Source: Punica granatum (lineage: Eukaryota > Streptophyta > Magnoliopsida > Myrtales > Lythraceae). Taken from it: a DNA stretch of 64,000 bases. The DNA lies in NCBI RefSeq assembly GCF_007655135.1, contig NC_045128.1, positions 20,802,811 to 20,866,810 of the forward strand. The letters are read 5' to 3'. The stretch's first letter is position 1. Each line of letters starts with the position of its first letter. Made by a program: the position numbers and the translations under genes. Below the pieces are notes generated by a model, which saw only the letters and a list, made by a program, of their open reading frames with translations, did no database searches and was not told the origin of the DNA. This document shows, piece after piece, positions 25,701 to 36,835 of this stretch.

Positions 25701-27605
25701 AAACTCGCAGACTATTGAAATTTCACTAAGTTTTGGTGAGTTGACCTCGGTAGCAACCACATGTGCCAAATATCCTTCACACCCCCTTTTCAAAAGTTTT
25801 GTCGCCTCGAGAAATGATATAACATTGAATGGAGCACCCAACTGATCTCCATGAAGCTTAAATTCAGGCTCATTTGGTATTCTAAAGATAACCTCCTTCT
25901 TGTAACACTCCACCGAAGTATGATGAGAAGCAAGCCAATCCATCCCGAGGATAACATCAAAATCCCAAATGTTTAAGGGTATTAAATCTACTAGCATCTC
26001 TTTATCCCCTAAGTGTAGCCTACAACCGCGATACACTTCCCCAACCACTACGCTCTCCCCCGTCGGTGTAGCTATGGACATACGACTATCTAATAACTCT
26101 CGTGGTCTATCAGAATGCATGGCATATGACAATGAGATATATGAATGAGTGGACCCTGGATCTATAAGTACATGAGCAGGTTTATTAAAGAGATTTAACG
26201 TACCCGTCACAACAGTAGGAGTAGCGTCCGCATCCCTCTTCGTTAGGGTGAATACTCTACCCTGCGTCATTGGTCTATTTGCCTGGCCTGCTGAGCTCAC
26301 CATCGACCCGCCCCCTCGGCTTTGAACACTCTTATTGCTACTCATCTGCCCACGGCCTCTCATCGCCGATGGCTTATTGCCTACACTAGCGCTGCTTGAC
26401 GCTGCTACTATAGGCTGCCTACAATTCCTCTGTACATGTCCATTCATGCCACATCTAAAACATGTAACCCCCTCACTCCTTAATTGTGGGCAATTGTTTC
26501 TTAAGTGATCACGACGTCCACAATGAAAGCAACTCCCGGACTGCACTTGACAAACTCCGGAATGAAATCGACCACAATTCTGACAATTTTGATTCCTCGA
26601 GAGATTAGTTCCACCATAACTTCCACCACTCTGACTCCTCATGCCCTTACCTTCATGAGACCATTGCGGAAGCTGCTGATAAGTTGATTTCCCTCTATTG
26701 AAGCCTTGAATGAACCCGCCTCTTTTTGGGGGTCGGAAGGAACCCTCTACAAGTGAGCTACTAGGCCGAGTTCTACTTTGCTCCCTCTGATGAAATTCCT
26801 CTCGTAAGTCCTCCTCAGCGATAATGGCTTTATTATACAGGTCTGCAAATAATGGGATCTCCAGAACGGAAACGCGCGACCTAATATTGAGGTTCAATCC
26901 ATCCAAGAACCTACTGCATTTGGAAGCTTCATCACTTACCAATGTCGGGGCAAAACGCGACAACTTGGTGAATTTTACTTCATATTCAGCTACGCTGAGG
27001 TCCCCTTGCTTCAAATTCAAAAATTCCCGCTCCTTGGCGCACCGAAACGAGGCTGGAAAGTACTTGTTATAAAATGCTTGCGTAAACTCAGCCCAAGTGA
27101 TAACGTGCGAGGAGTTCGGGTCCAGTCGTCTTTGAGTAGCCTCCCACCAGTACTGAGCATCCCCTTCTAGCATGAATGTTGCAAGTGCCACACGTTGGTT
27201 GTCTGAAACCTCCATGATTGCAAAAATTCTTTCCATTCCAGCTATCCAATTCTCTGCTTCTATAGGATCAGCACTTCCCGAAAAACTAGATGGACCATAT
27301 TTCCTAAACCTTCCATACGGCGTCAATTGTTGCTCCATGTGAGATGTAGCTGCACTCGGCTGTGCTGCTTGCCTCTGGAAGAAAGCCGTTTGTTGCTCGA
27401 TTAGCTGCGCTTGCTGCTCAACTAGACGAGTCATGGCTGCTAATGTCTGGTGGATTGGTGGATCTTGATCCCTAGGAGTTGCAGCAGCTTCTTGAGGAGC
27501 TTGAGACACTTGCTCCTCTGTCATCGGCTCAGGTGTACTCAGATCAGCTAAATTCTCGGCTGTACGGTATCTAGGTCGACCCCGCCTTGCACGTTTGGGT
27601 CCCAT
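22797..27605 (-). pseudogene. Gag-protease-RT-RNase H-integrase-chromodomain polyprotein, two stops
   Basis: One frame of 1603 codons runs from ATG at 27605 ([13 protein letters not shown]) to the stop at 22797. In order: gag core ([20 protein letters not shown]), two CCHC knuckles ([28 protein letters not shown]) after a partial one, protease ([12 protein letters not shown]), RT ([27 protein letters not shown] just after the first stop), RNase H ([15 protein letters not shown]), integrase zinc region ([12 protein letters not shown] ... CLVCQ) and core ([34 protein letters not shown]), then a chromodomain-like tail ([19 protein letters not shown]). The in-frame stops are TAG at 25173-25175, in RT before the FIDD motif, and TGA at 24549-24551, in RNase H. 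There are no frameshifts. It copies and integrates the element. Full-length protein would need readthrough, so I call it a very young pseudogene. Confidence 0.93.
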
Positions 27606-27742
27606 TGCAAATTTTCCTAAACAGAACACAAGTTAACCAAGCATTTAACAACACAATGATAAGATATATCCCGTTTTGGGGCCGCAACTAATCAAAAAGA
27701 ACGGGGATCAGGCGCACTACGTCTACAGAATCCTATAACCTA

Positions 27743-27755
27743 GGCTCTGATACCA
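27743..27755 (-). promoter_or_regulatory. Primer-binding site, initiator tRNA-Met type
   Basis: Minus-strand TGGTATCAGAGCC lies four bases after the 5' LTR end at 27760. It matches the usual complement of plant initiator tRNA-Met. Confidence 0.92.
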
Positions 27756-28629
27756 AAAATGTCACGACCCGAAACTTATAGCCGAGTTTCCCCTCTATTC
27801 CTTAATATCCATTATCATATACGCAACTCATATACGTATAATCTATTTCCCTAATTCTCAATACATTAAACCACCCCAACAAGCTCTATATAAACATATA
27901 ATGACCTAACCAATTCAGATATATGCATAAAACTCTCAAAGATTTCTCAATTGCAACCATCTTGCAACACAGACTGAACGAAAAGCTTTCATATATATAT
28001 ATAGCATACTTCTACAACACATCCAACCTTTAAACTAACTCGGCATGCTCTACATGAATATATAATGAGTCTAACGGATTCTAATGTACATAAATGCTCT
28101 CCATAGTGTGTTCAGCTACAACCATACTACTAAACCAACTAACAAAAGTTTCAGGTCGTAACAAGATTGTAACACTTACTACCTATACTATGGGTGGGCC
28201 TACTTGCCAAAATCCTTTGCGCTGATCCCCGTTATCCAAAGCCCTCCTGTGCGGCTAGTCTAGCTCCTAGCTCATCTGGAAAAATGTATGCAGGGGGTGA
28301 GCTGCAACTCAGTGAGTACTATATTCCAAGGTAAAATGAGCTAATATGTTACATCACAATTCACCACAATCAATCATATATCTATTTATATATACATATT
28401 CCACCAGATATGGAATCCAATACCAAGATCATACTTTCACACAACTCATATGGCAACCAAATCCAAACAACAATAATATAGCCATAGGGTTGCATTTCCT
28501 CGCAACAGAGTTATGACGGTACCGTGACCCCGCACATCTCACTCATACCATTCTCAACTTCCAACACCCACATCTCATCAGCGGGGGCCGCCCATTAACC
28601 TCTGGCGGTAAGAGTTGACCTTCATTTAT

Positions 28630-28830
28630 ATTCCGCCGGTCCAGCGGCCGATCAGGCCCCTTGTTTATATTCCGCAGGGTCCAGCGGCCGATCAGGCCCC
28701 TATTTATATTCCGCCGGGTTCAGCGGCCGATCAAGTCCCTATTTATATTCCGCCGGGTTCGGCGGCCGATCAAGTCCCTATTTATATTCCGCCGGGTTCG
28801 GCGGCCGATCAGGCCCCTTTTATAATCCGC
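28630..28830. repeat. 39-bp tandem block in the chromovirus LTR (about five units)
   Basis: Units contain TATTCCGCCGGGTCCAGCGG then CCGATCAGGCCCC. The sister block at 21140-21330 has four units. The 13-codon period leaves a Pro/Ile-rich frame open, which has no coding meaning. Confidence 0.9.
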
Positions 28831-28932
28831 CGGGTCCAGCGATCCCATGGCTATAGTGCAACCATCACAAGCATACTAAGCATACACATCAACTATGTTC
28901 TGTAATCATTCAGCCACCATCACCTCTATAAC

Positions 28933-28971
<39 letters not shown>

Positions 28972-29332
28972 TTATTATCATTTTACGATGAAAGAAAGTA
29001 CTCACAAACACCCCTGAAACGACCACTTAATGAGTTGAGCCTTCCGGAGGTATAACCTCAGTCTCCCCAGCCCCTATTCAGTTCAAGCACAAAGGTTAGA
29101 TAATATGCTAAATAAGAGTACATATAGGTATCAGTTTTAACTCCCGTATTATTTGATTAATATAACTAAAATATAACCAATGACATAACAATTCCAATGA
29201 TATGCTATGCATAACTCAAATCATATCAGTTTAGAATAGTAATTATATTATACGGAGGGCCAATTCGATCAGCCAAATTCAAGTAAGGAGTACAAGGAAT
29301 TCTAAGTACTTCTTTGGTTCCAAAATACAAAT

Positions 29333-29587
29333 ATTGCCTATTCTAGCAAAACCACCCATCAGAGCCATCGTTAACCATTGGCCGTTAAGGCGTATTCTCA
29401 AAATACCTATATCGACAGCTGTGGCAATAGGCGCGTGATTTGGTAATACGCCAATTTGTCCACTATTAGTAGATAAAATGATTTCTTTTACTTCTGAATC
29501 CCAAACAATTCGATTAGGGGTTAATACACAAAGATTTAAGGTCATTTCTTCGATTTACTCTCCATTTCTAAGTTCGTAGCCTTTGCA
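29333..29587 (-). pseudogene. atpE: Plastid atpB-atpE junction fragment inserted in nuclear DNA
   Basis: On the minus strand the insert starts with the last codons of atpB ([14 protein letters not shown], stop at 29544-29542), whose stop overlaps the atpE start by four bases (ATGA), exactly as in plant plastomes. It continues with the first 71 or so codons of atpE ([12 protein letters not shown] ... [11 protein letters not shown]), the epsilon subunit of plastid ATP synthase. After residue 71 the frame runs into LTR sequence, so about the last 60 residues are missing and no functional subunit can be made. The sister LTR reads straight through the site (TACAAATAAACAAGAGC), which defines both edges within two or three bases. 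Confidence 0.97.
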
Positions 29588-31764
29588 CAAGAGCTTAGTC
29601 AATCAACCCATCACATGATATCATTATCATGCATGATAAATTTCAAATCAGATCCCTTCTCTAATCCATAGTCAGCTCAAAGAGCAAAATATATGCATAT
29701 ATATACATATGTACACTCACTTGTCTACATCTATATATGTATATATAGATTTTCAGAAGGGTATAGCTATGTGTATTAGAAGCCTCCTAACTCAACTAAG
29801 AAATTTGCCCCCTGCCTTAATACCGAATTATTCAGCTTCTATTGGTGACCAAACTCATCCCAACACAACATAAGACTAACTCCAATATATATCAAACCCA
29901 ACTTATATCAGCTAGGAGAACTAACTAAATTACCATAAACTAATCTTTTGAAACTTGATCAGACAAGAAGGATGCAAGAAGAGCCACAAACCATGTACAA
30001 CATAGTAAATATCAATGTTTAAATCATAGACAATCAACTTACTAATCAATATTTTCGGACTTAGCCTTCTTCCTCTTCTTCTTCTCCCAGAATTTCTCAA
30101 CTCGGCTCACTTATCTCTCTCTCTCTCTCTCTCTCTCTTCTGGTTCATTTTCGTTTTCTTTCAGCTAGGGATAGAGCAAGGGAGGGTATGGCTTAAATAA
30201 GGAAGAAAAGAAGAAAAAGAAGGTGGTCAAAGATGGTCAAAGGCGGTGGGAAGGAGATGGCTGCTGAAGAGGAGGCCACTTGGCCCATTCTACACCCATC
30301 TCTATCTGATTTCTCACCTTTTTCGTTTTTTTTTTATTATTATTATTTTTTCTTTCATATAGATAATGATCCAGCCACAAGTTGTGGTATATTAAATACA
30401 TTTAAAGATCCAGCCAAAAAAATAAGGGTATATTATATATATGTATGTTATGTAACCATGCATGTGCATATGGATATGTATATGAGCATATATGCATGTT
30501 TGGTGGACACTAGCCTCACAATGAGCCCCTTTCACGGGGAATCTTGCTCTCATAGCTCATTCGGGAAAATGTTGACATCCGAGCTTTGCACCACCCATTC
30601 CTAACAACCTCCATGGGCTAGGAAATCATTTCGACTCTGACCAAGCAAATCATACCGAGCTCTCGAGTGACGTTTCAATGGTCATGAGCGCCTCCTGGCA
30701 AACCTTAGGGACTCGTTTCTGACAAACGGAGATCGCAGTGGTCTCCGAACACATCAGAACACTTGGGAAACACTGAGAGAACCCCGTTCGCAGATTCCTA
30801 GTTCATCTCCATTTATCGATCTCCAGCCGGGGTCGGCGAGTAAACCGTTCCGCTCAATGCGAAAAATACACCGGTGCGAGCCTTACAACACGCAGAAGTG
30901 CAAATAGGCGTCAGAAGCGGACAACTTCGCTCTGATCATCCAAACGGAGCAAAATCGACTTTTGAGTCCCCGAGTCACCCGAGCATTCGCTTTCAAGAAG
31001 CATGTTAATATTAGGCTCATTAAAACTGTATTCTCGCGCACATTGATAATTCGTCATTCAAGCGAGCCACGGAAATTGAACGCACGATCAATCGATCCCT
31101 GAGCTTCTTCTGGCTTTCTTCCTAGTCAAGTGAGACCCTTGAGCTAGCCGAGCCAAGCCAAGCCATAAGCCATGGCTCTACTCTAGAGTTGAGCCAAATG
31201 AGCCTCCACCATACATTTCAAAATATCTCTTACACACTTCTCCTCCATCCTTCCATCCATCAACTCTCATTTCCCTTCTCTTCATTTCCCCACACTCAGC
31301 AAGACGACATCCCCACGCTAATCTTCCCTCCAAAATTCGAAACCCCTAAGCACCCCCTCTAATTGCACTTAAATGTACTAATTTGGCTCATTAAAGCATC
31401 CTATAAGTGCCTAATTGCAAGACACTTTAATCACAACTCAACTCTCACTCTCTCTCAAGCAAAACTCTTTCAAGGTTCCTCTCAAAGCCCCCTCAATTCC
31501 AGAATTCGGATAGCCATTCCTCAGCCCGGTTCAAGGCCAAGATTGCCGAAAAACTCAACCGTTTTCCGACGACCGCTACCCAACCCGAACCAACTTCAAC
31601 CAAACTACATACCCCCCATATTTTCAACCTCTCGAGTCCATTCACAGTGTTATTTTTGCCTTTTGAAGTCATCTAGGTTCCGTTTCAGCCCAATCCAAAT
31701 TCGGGTCCCTAGGGAGTTTCCCGGCTTGCGAGTTATTCCTTCCCGACTTATCCGAGCCTCAAAC

Positions 31765-32464
31765 TGATGTGATCCAACTAGAGGACCCTTCGCACGAGCA
31801 TGCGGAAGCATTCCAGGATGACGGGGTACGGCATGAAGGCGAGCTTTGGGATAAGCATTTGCTAGCTAGAGCAAGTACAAGAGCACGAGTCAAGCAAATC
31901 CAACAAGCCATGCAAAGGCTGTTATTGCATGTCCATGGAGGAGAAGTCAAGCTCTTGGGCGGGCTGCATGTGGAACATGAAGCCATGACCGTTCATATCC
32001 TAGAAATCTATTTAGAAGATGATCCAAGTTCAAAGGGCTGAATTCAGTTGCTTTTCAATTACTTGGGCCTATTTCATTTTGGGCTCATTACACTTATGAT
32101 TTATTTTAGTCAAGCCCATTAGCCCATTTAGGTTATCAGCTCTCTATAAATAGGCATGTGACCTCCCTAGAAAAGAGAGATCAGTTTTCATTCAACTTTG
32201 TGAGAGAGGTTTTCTCTGAGTTGTTCTTCAGCAACTTCGCCGATATTGCAAGTGTGACGACTTGTGATTCCCGACATTTGTAATATTGGTTTCTAGCTCC
32301 TTATAGTTAGCGGGTCAATATTCCATATTATAATATTGGTTTCTGGCTCTTTATAGTCAGCGGGTCAATATTCTCTATCCTTGAAACCTTCATTGGACGA
32401 TCCCGGGTTTGATCTCATTCTATTGTTGTTGGGTCTCGCGGCAGGTTCGTCAAGGTTCGCATCA
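31765..32464 (+). repeat. Solo LTR of family B, 700 bp, with perfect target duplication
   Basis: It starts TGATGTGATCCAACTAG, ends GGTTCGCATCA, and is flanked by CAAAC on both sides (31760-31764, 32465-32469). A TATA core CTCTATAAATAGGCATGTG lies at about 32142. A duplicated block AATATTGGTTTCT...GTCAATATTC follows. The first 270 or so bases carry an open frame (31769-32041) with ARASTRARVKQIQQAMQRL, which resembles the Thr-Arg-Ala-Arg tail found at the C-terminus of many plant Ty3/gypsy polyproteins. If so, the pol gene of this family ended inside its LTR. It sits in Ogre-like LTR copy 2. Confidence 0.92.
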
Positions 32465-32789
32465 CAAACAATCTACATACCCCACATGTATTCGACCTCC
32501 CGAGTCCATTTCTGGTGTTGGTTTTGCGATTTGAAGCTTCCAGCAGCTTGAACCAGCTCTTTCCAGAACCGGGTTTTGTAGGCATTTTCACGACTTCACG
32601 GGCTTCCTCGACATTTCCACTACCTCACGACTATGGCGAGTCGTGTCTTCACTTCCTAGGGGTTCCCCACGACCCTCACTCTCCCCCGTGACAAGGTGGT
32701 CGCGTGTCGAGAGCCGTTCAACCATTCATCATCGATGTTTCTCTCCTTTCTCCCTTCTCGGATTTTTCTAGCTTATACCGGTTTTCTTT

Positions 32790-33480
32790 GCATCTTCTAG
32801 GAAAATCTAGGCATACAATCCTCACGAAACCACCATAGGCATGATCCTCAGTTAGTTAGGAGTCTGATGCCACCGACCTTACATCAAAAGACCACCGGGA
32901 GCCTCCCGTGGAGCCGTTTCTTCATCGGGTGCCAGTCGGGTCTGTTTTGCTCCGACTAAGTCTGTCATTTTTTACTGATCCGACTTTGCTTTTGATTTCT
33001 AGAAAATTTAGGTGTGTAATCCTCACGAAACCACTGCAGGCATGATCCTCAGTCAGTTAGGAGTCCAATGCCACCAACCTTGCATCAAAAGACCACCGGA
33101 AGCCTCCTGTGGAGCCGTTTCTTCATCGGGTGCCAGTCGGGTTAGTTTTGCCCCGACTAAGTCTGTCATTTTTTACTAATCCGAATTTGCTTTTTATTTC
33201 CAAAAAGTCTAGGCGTGCAATCCTCACAAAACCAATGCAGGCGTGATCCTCAATCAGTTAGGAGTACAATGCCACCGACCTCACATCAAAAGACCACCGA
33301 GAGCCTACTATAGAGCCTTTTCTTCATCGGGTGCCAGTCGGGTCTGTCATTTTTTACTGACCCAAATTTGCTCGTGTTTTCAGGAAAATATAGACGTGCA
33401 ATCTGCATGAAACTACCACGGGCATGATCCTCGATCAGTTAGAAGTCCAACACAACCGGCCTTGTGCGAAAAGGCCACCC
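32790..33480 (+). repeat. Tandem array of about 200 bp in Ogre-like LTR copy 2
   Basis: Copies begin near 32808, 33008, 33208 and 33390, each with AATCCTCACGAAACCACNNNAGGC, TGATCCTCAGTCAGTTAGGAG, ACATCAAAAGACCACCG and CTTCATCGGGTGCCAGTCGG. The last copy is shorter. It lies just before the conserved motif GGGGCTAGGTATAATCATTTC (about 33630), where copy 1 and copy 4 also carry their own arrays. Confidence 0.88.
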
Positions 33481-36400
33481 AGATCGACTGGTGTGACCCC
33501 GACAAGTCGGACTGCCAGTCGGGTCTGCCAATCGACCCGACTGCTCTAACTCGGGTCTGTTCGTTCCAAGGGGCAGAACCGATTCCCGAACCCCTTTTTT
33601 CGACTTTCCTCAACTTTTCCAGCATTCCGGGGCTAGGTATAATCATTTCTGATATAGAGAAGTTAGGACTTTTACGTTTTCTTTGCACTTGTGGGGCAAT
33701 AAGGCAGTCCATGACCGATTTGTATGCAAGTTTATGTTTGTATGCATTTTTATATCGTATTATCCACGTTTCCATCGTTGTATAGCATGATAATATGTCG
33801 GAAATAGGGTTATATCGAAGTCAAGGAAACCACCATGATCCGGGAAAGCCAAAGCAAGCCCTCGTCTTCACTCTTGAAGAGGGTGGCCGAGAGCTCCCAT
33901 TGACTTCCCCGAGTCACCGATGGCCTCCTCCTCCCGATTTAACTTGGTTTCCGAGTTTCCATTTTATCGTCGTTCCATGAGTCAATGCCGCTTTTTCGAT
34001 TCCTCTAAATATCGTGTTTGCGTTTGTTTGTGTGTTTGTTTGTGCAACTAAGATCATGGCAGTATCGGCTTTGCAAAATGTATGTTATTATTATGTTTGA
34101 CATTTTATGCATGCAAGAAACGATTAGAACGGATACGAGAGACCATCCGGAATTCAAATTGAGTCAAGGAAATATTTGGTCATCTCCCTTAAGGAATGAC
34201 CGAATTCCCCGTGACCCTCTTTGAGTTTAAGCCGGCCTCCTTTGTCACTTCGAAATCGGTTCTTGGAATTGAGTGTAATTGCATTCTTCGTTTAATAGTT
34301 AATTACGCATTAGTTTGCATGTTAGGCCCGTTAATATTGGATGATCGCCCACCGAATCCATAACATTAGTGACTCAAAGTCATAATCACTAATAATTCCA
34401 TACACAGGAAAATAGGACGCATCATTTGGCTAAGTTAATCATTCGGCCTAAAATAAATCGCACAAATCGGCTATTAATTTGTAATCGTGTCGACGAGTCA
34501 CGAACCGTCAGAAATGCCCTTTTAAAATTTACAATTTCAAAAACACCGAGACATGTAACGCGCGTAGCATGGGCATCTAGGGAATGCTCATGCACTTTGA
34601 CTTGACTCTGGGCCCGATTTCAAGCGGCTCGGGTCGGGGTGAACGAACCTTCCTTAGACCATTCTCGGGCGGAACGATCGCTTTCTCGACTCTTTTGGGG
34701 TTGACATGACCCCGGTGGACCCAAGGGATTGATTGGCACCGGCTACCGACTTTCGATAGTCCGTGTCACGTGATCTCAAATTTCACACATACACTATACA
34801 AATTTTACAGTTCAAGGGCGTAAACGTTGTTTCGTGATTCGCCGACATTCTAGGCGTTAGGGAGATCGAAACACTTCGATTCACGGTCGAAGGCGGGCAA
34901 CCCGTGCAAGCGCGAGTGTTATTCGCCTAGCCCCTTTCTTCCGATTTCGGTGTTTCTGTCATCCTACCATAGACTCGAGTAGTTAGCACTGTTACCTTTG
35001 TCGCAAAACATACAAAACCGGATTAATCATGCACTTGACTTAATCAAACAATAGATAATGGATAGGTGGAATATTGAGTTCCAAATCTAGAGTCAAAACA
35101 CGAGTTTGGCATATTCAGTGAAACCGCAGTGACATTTTACAAAATAAAGTCTTAAAACAAACTCACACATGTAATTGGCCTAGAACTGTATCCTAGCCCC
35201 TCTCTTTGCTCATTTAAGTTAGGCACATTGTTTACTAATCAACCCCGGTTAATAACTAATTAAATCACGTACATTCGGCTTAACACACAACTTGTCTGTA
35301 TTCGTCTGCATTTGTCAGTTTTCATCCGTTCTCCGTCAACTTTATCAGTTTTCTTCTGTTTTCCATTTTCTTTTGTTGATTTGTTGCGGTTCGGGCCTGA
35401 ACCCATAGGTTACATGTTACACGAGGTCCAATGCCCCAAGCCACCGAACACGGGGTCCAACGCCCCTCACACATTGAATGCACGCAACCCGAATACGAAA
35501 TGGGATCTAACCTCGAGTCACCATTACGCTCGAAGTACGGCCTATGTGGAAGGCGACTTAGATCGGATGTATGAATCGCGGTTAGATATCACCCGGGAGC
35601 TCGATCGGTCCAATGGTTACAGTGAGAATCAATCGATTCTTCTATCACCCGTCGGTCCGATCGGACCCGACCCCCGGCTTTTTGAGCCCGCGTTGCTTTA
35701 ATTTATTTATCGGTCATTCAAAACACACGATGAGCCAGAGCGGAATATTGACCCAATGTGAGCTGATCGGGGATTCATTTATTCAGTTGTAATTTGTATT
35801 TCTTTGAGAGTACATTGTAAGGAACTTTATTTGTACATTCATTTGTAAGGATCTCTGATCAGTGAGTGAGAGGTTCGAGCGCAGAATTAATTGAGTTGAT
35901 TCGTTTATCCGAAAGGCAAGTAAATTTAATGTTTCATGGTTTCGGCTCGCACGGGGAATCGACCACCATGGCTCGACGAACCGTAGCTAGGATAGCGAGC
36001 CGTTTCTTCGATGAGCGAACTTACTTTCCTTTCGGATTCCTGATTCGAATCAATTGATTCACCGACTTTACGGTGTCAATACGGGCAAGGAGAGCGCAAC
36101 ATAACTCACGCGGTAAATAAACAATAAATGGCAAGCCTAGCAAACTAGAGTACCGAAAGGGCATGCAGGATATAGGCCCGCACATAATAGAACCCCCGAA
36201 TTCGAAATTTACGATTCCGTACGACCATTACCTTAACATTTAGGTGTACCTCGTACCCCTAGACCCCGAGCGACTCAACGGCCCTTGACCTTCGGGTCGT
36301 AAACAGTAAGTGGCGATTCATTCTCACGTGCGTCCGTCGCACGTTCCTGGGAAGGTGGACACTCCCAAGCCGCGTTGCGTAGGCGCGCACATGCGCACCC

Positions 36401-36835
36401 CGACGAGATTAAAATTCAGGTGCGCACGTCTATCGATATTTTAGGTTTTATTTTCCTTATCTATATGAGGAGATATGGCCAGATTATTATTAGTTTATGT
36501 CTATATATATTCATCTTAGTCAATTTTTAATAAAAAGAAACATTCAGAAAAATTGTGAGAGTATTCTCTTTGGTTCTTGAAGCACTAATTTGAACTTATC
36601 GGAAATTTCCGTGGCGTTCATCATCGACTTATCAAACGGCTTTCTACCACCGTTTGTGGCGTCTTCCTATATACCGAGGTTCTTGTTTCGCAATAAACAA
36701 CGGGTTGAGGTCAGTTATACTAAGTTTCTTGTTTTTGTCGTAAACAACGGGTCGAAAGTTTGTCAATCAAATTTGATCGTGGAACGATCTTAGGATCCTT
36801 TAGTTTTCGGGTCTCGTCATTCTTGGCGGGAATCG

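Larger units (their letters stand above)
20278..30520 (-). mobile_element. Chromovirus-type Ty3/gypsy retrotransposon, nearly intact
   Basis: It is complete on the minus strand: 5' LTR 30520-27760, PBS, a single gag-pol frame 27605-22797 with two stops, polypurine tract, 3' LTR 22762-20278. LTRs read TGTGAGG...GTGACA on the minus strand. Long LTRs (about 2.5 kb), a tRNA-Met PBS and a C-terminal chromodomain-like tail fit the Tekay/Del-type chromoviruses; the lineage is an inference. Flanking pentamers are AAAAG and ATGAG, only three of five matching, so the target duplication is not clean. It lies inside Ogre-like LTR copy 2. Confidence 0.93.
27760..30520 (-). repeat. 5' LTR of the chromovirus-type element (2761 bp, with plastid insert)
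   Basis: It is the same sequence as the 3' LTR apart from the plastid fragment at 29333-29587, one extra 39-bp unit in the tandem block (28630-28830, five against four), and microsatellite length changes. These three differences explain the size gap of 276 bp between the LTRs. Near-identity elsewhere indicates recent transposition. Confidence 0.95.
19591..36428 (+). repeat. Ogre-like solo LTR, copy 2, with two nested insertions
   Basis: LTR pieces are 19591-20277, 30521-31764 and 32465-36428, about 5.9 kb in total. It starts TGTCAGCACCCCATTTTGG, and its end aligns with the end of copy 4 (here AATTCAGGTGCGCACG). It is flanked by TTTAT (19586-19590) and TCTAT (36429-36433). The uninterrupted family-C copy has TCTAT at this site, so this is a 5-bp target duplication with one later substitution. 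No internal element sequence remains, so unequal recombination between the two LTRs has removed it. It still holds the late block with CAAGCCTAGCAAACTAGAGT (about 36140). Confidence 0.9.
19231..36835 (+). mobile_element. Family C LTR split by later insertions
   Basis: The LTR runs 19231-19590 (start TGATGCAAATCGTAGC) and resumes at 36434-36835 (CGATATTTTAGGTTTTATTT to TTCTTGGCGGGAATCG). The inverted copy at 44661-45316 ends CGCATCA, so the complete form is TGATGC...GCATCA. This copy has lost only the last few bases. The halves are separated by the Ogre-like solo LTR 19591-36428. The joined text at the split corresponds to uninterrupted text at about 45045-45075 in the inverted copy, which proves the insertion. 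No coding region of this family was found. Confidence 0.85.

Noticed and set aside
29279..29545. Functional atpE gene
   Set aside because: Only the first half of the protein is plastid-derived; the rest is read from LTR sequence. It lacks plastid promoter context.
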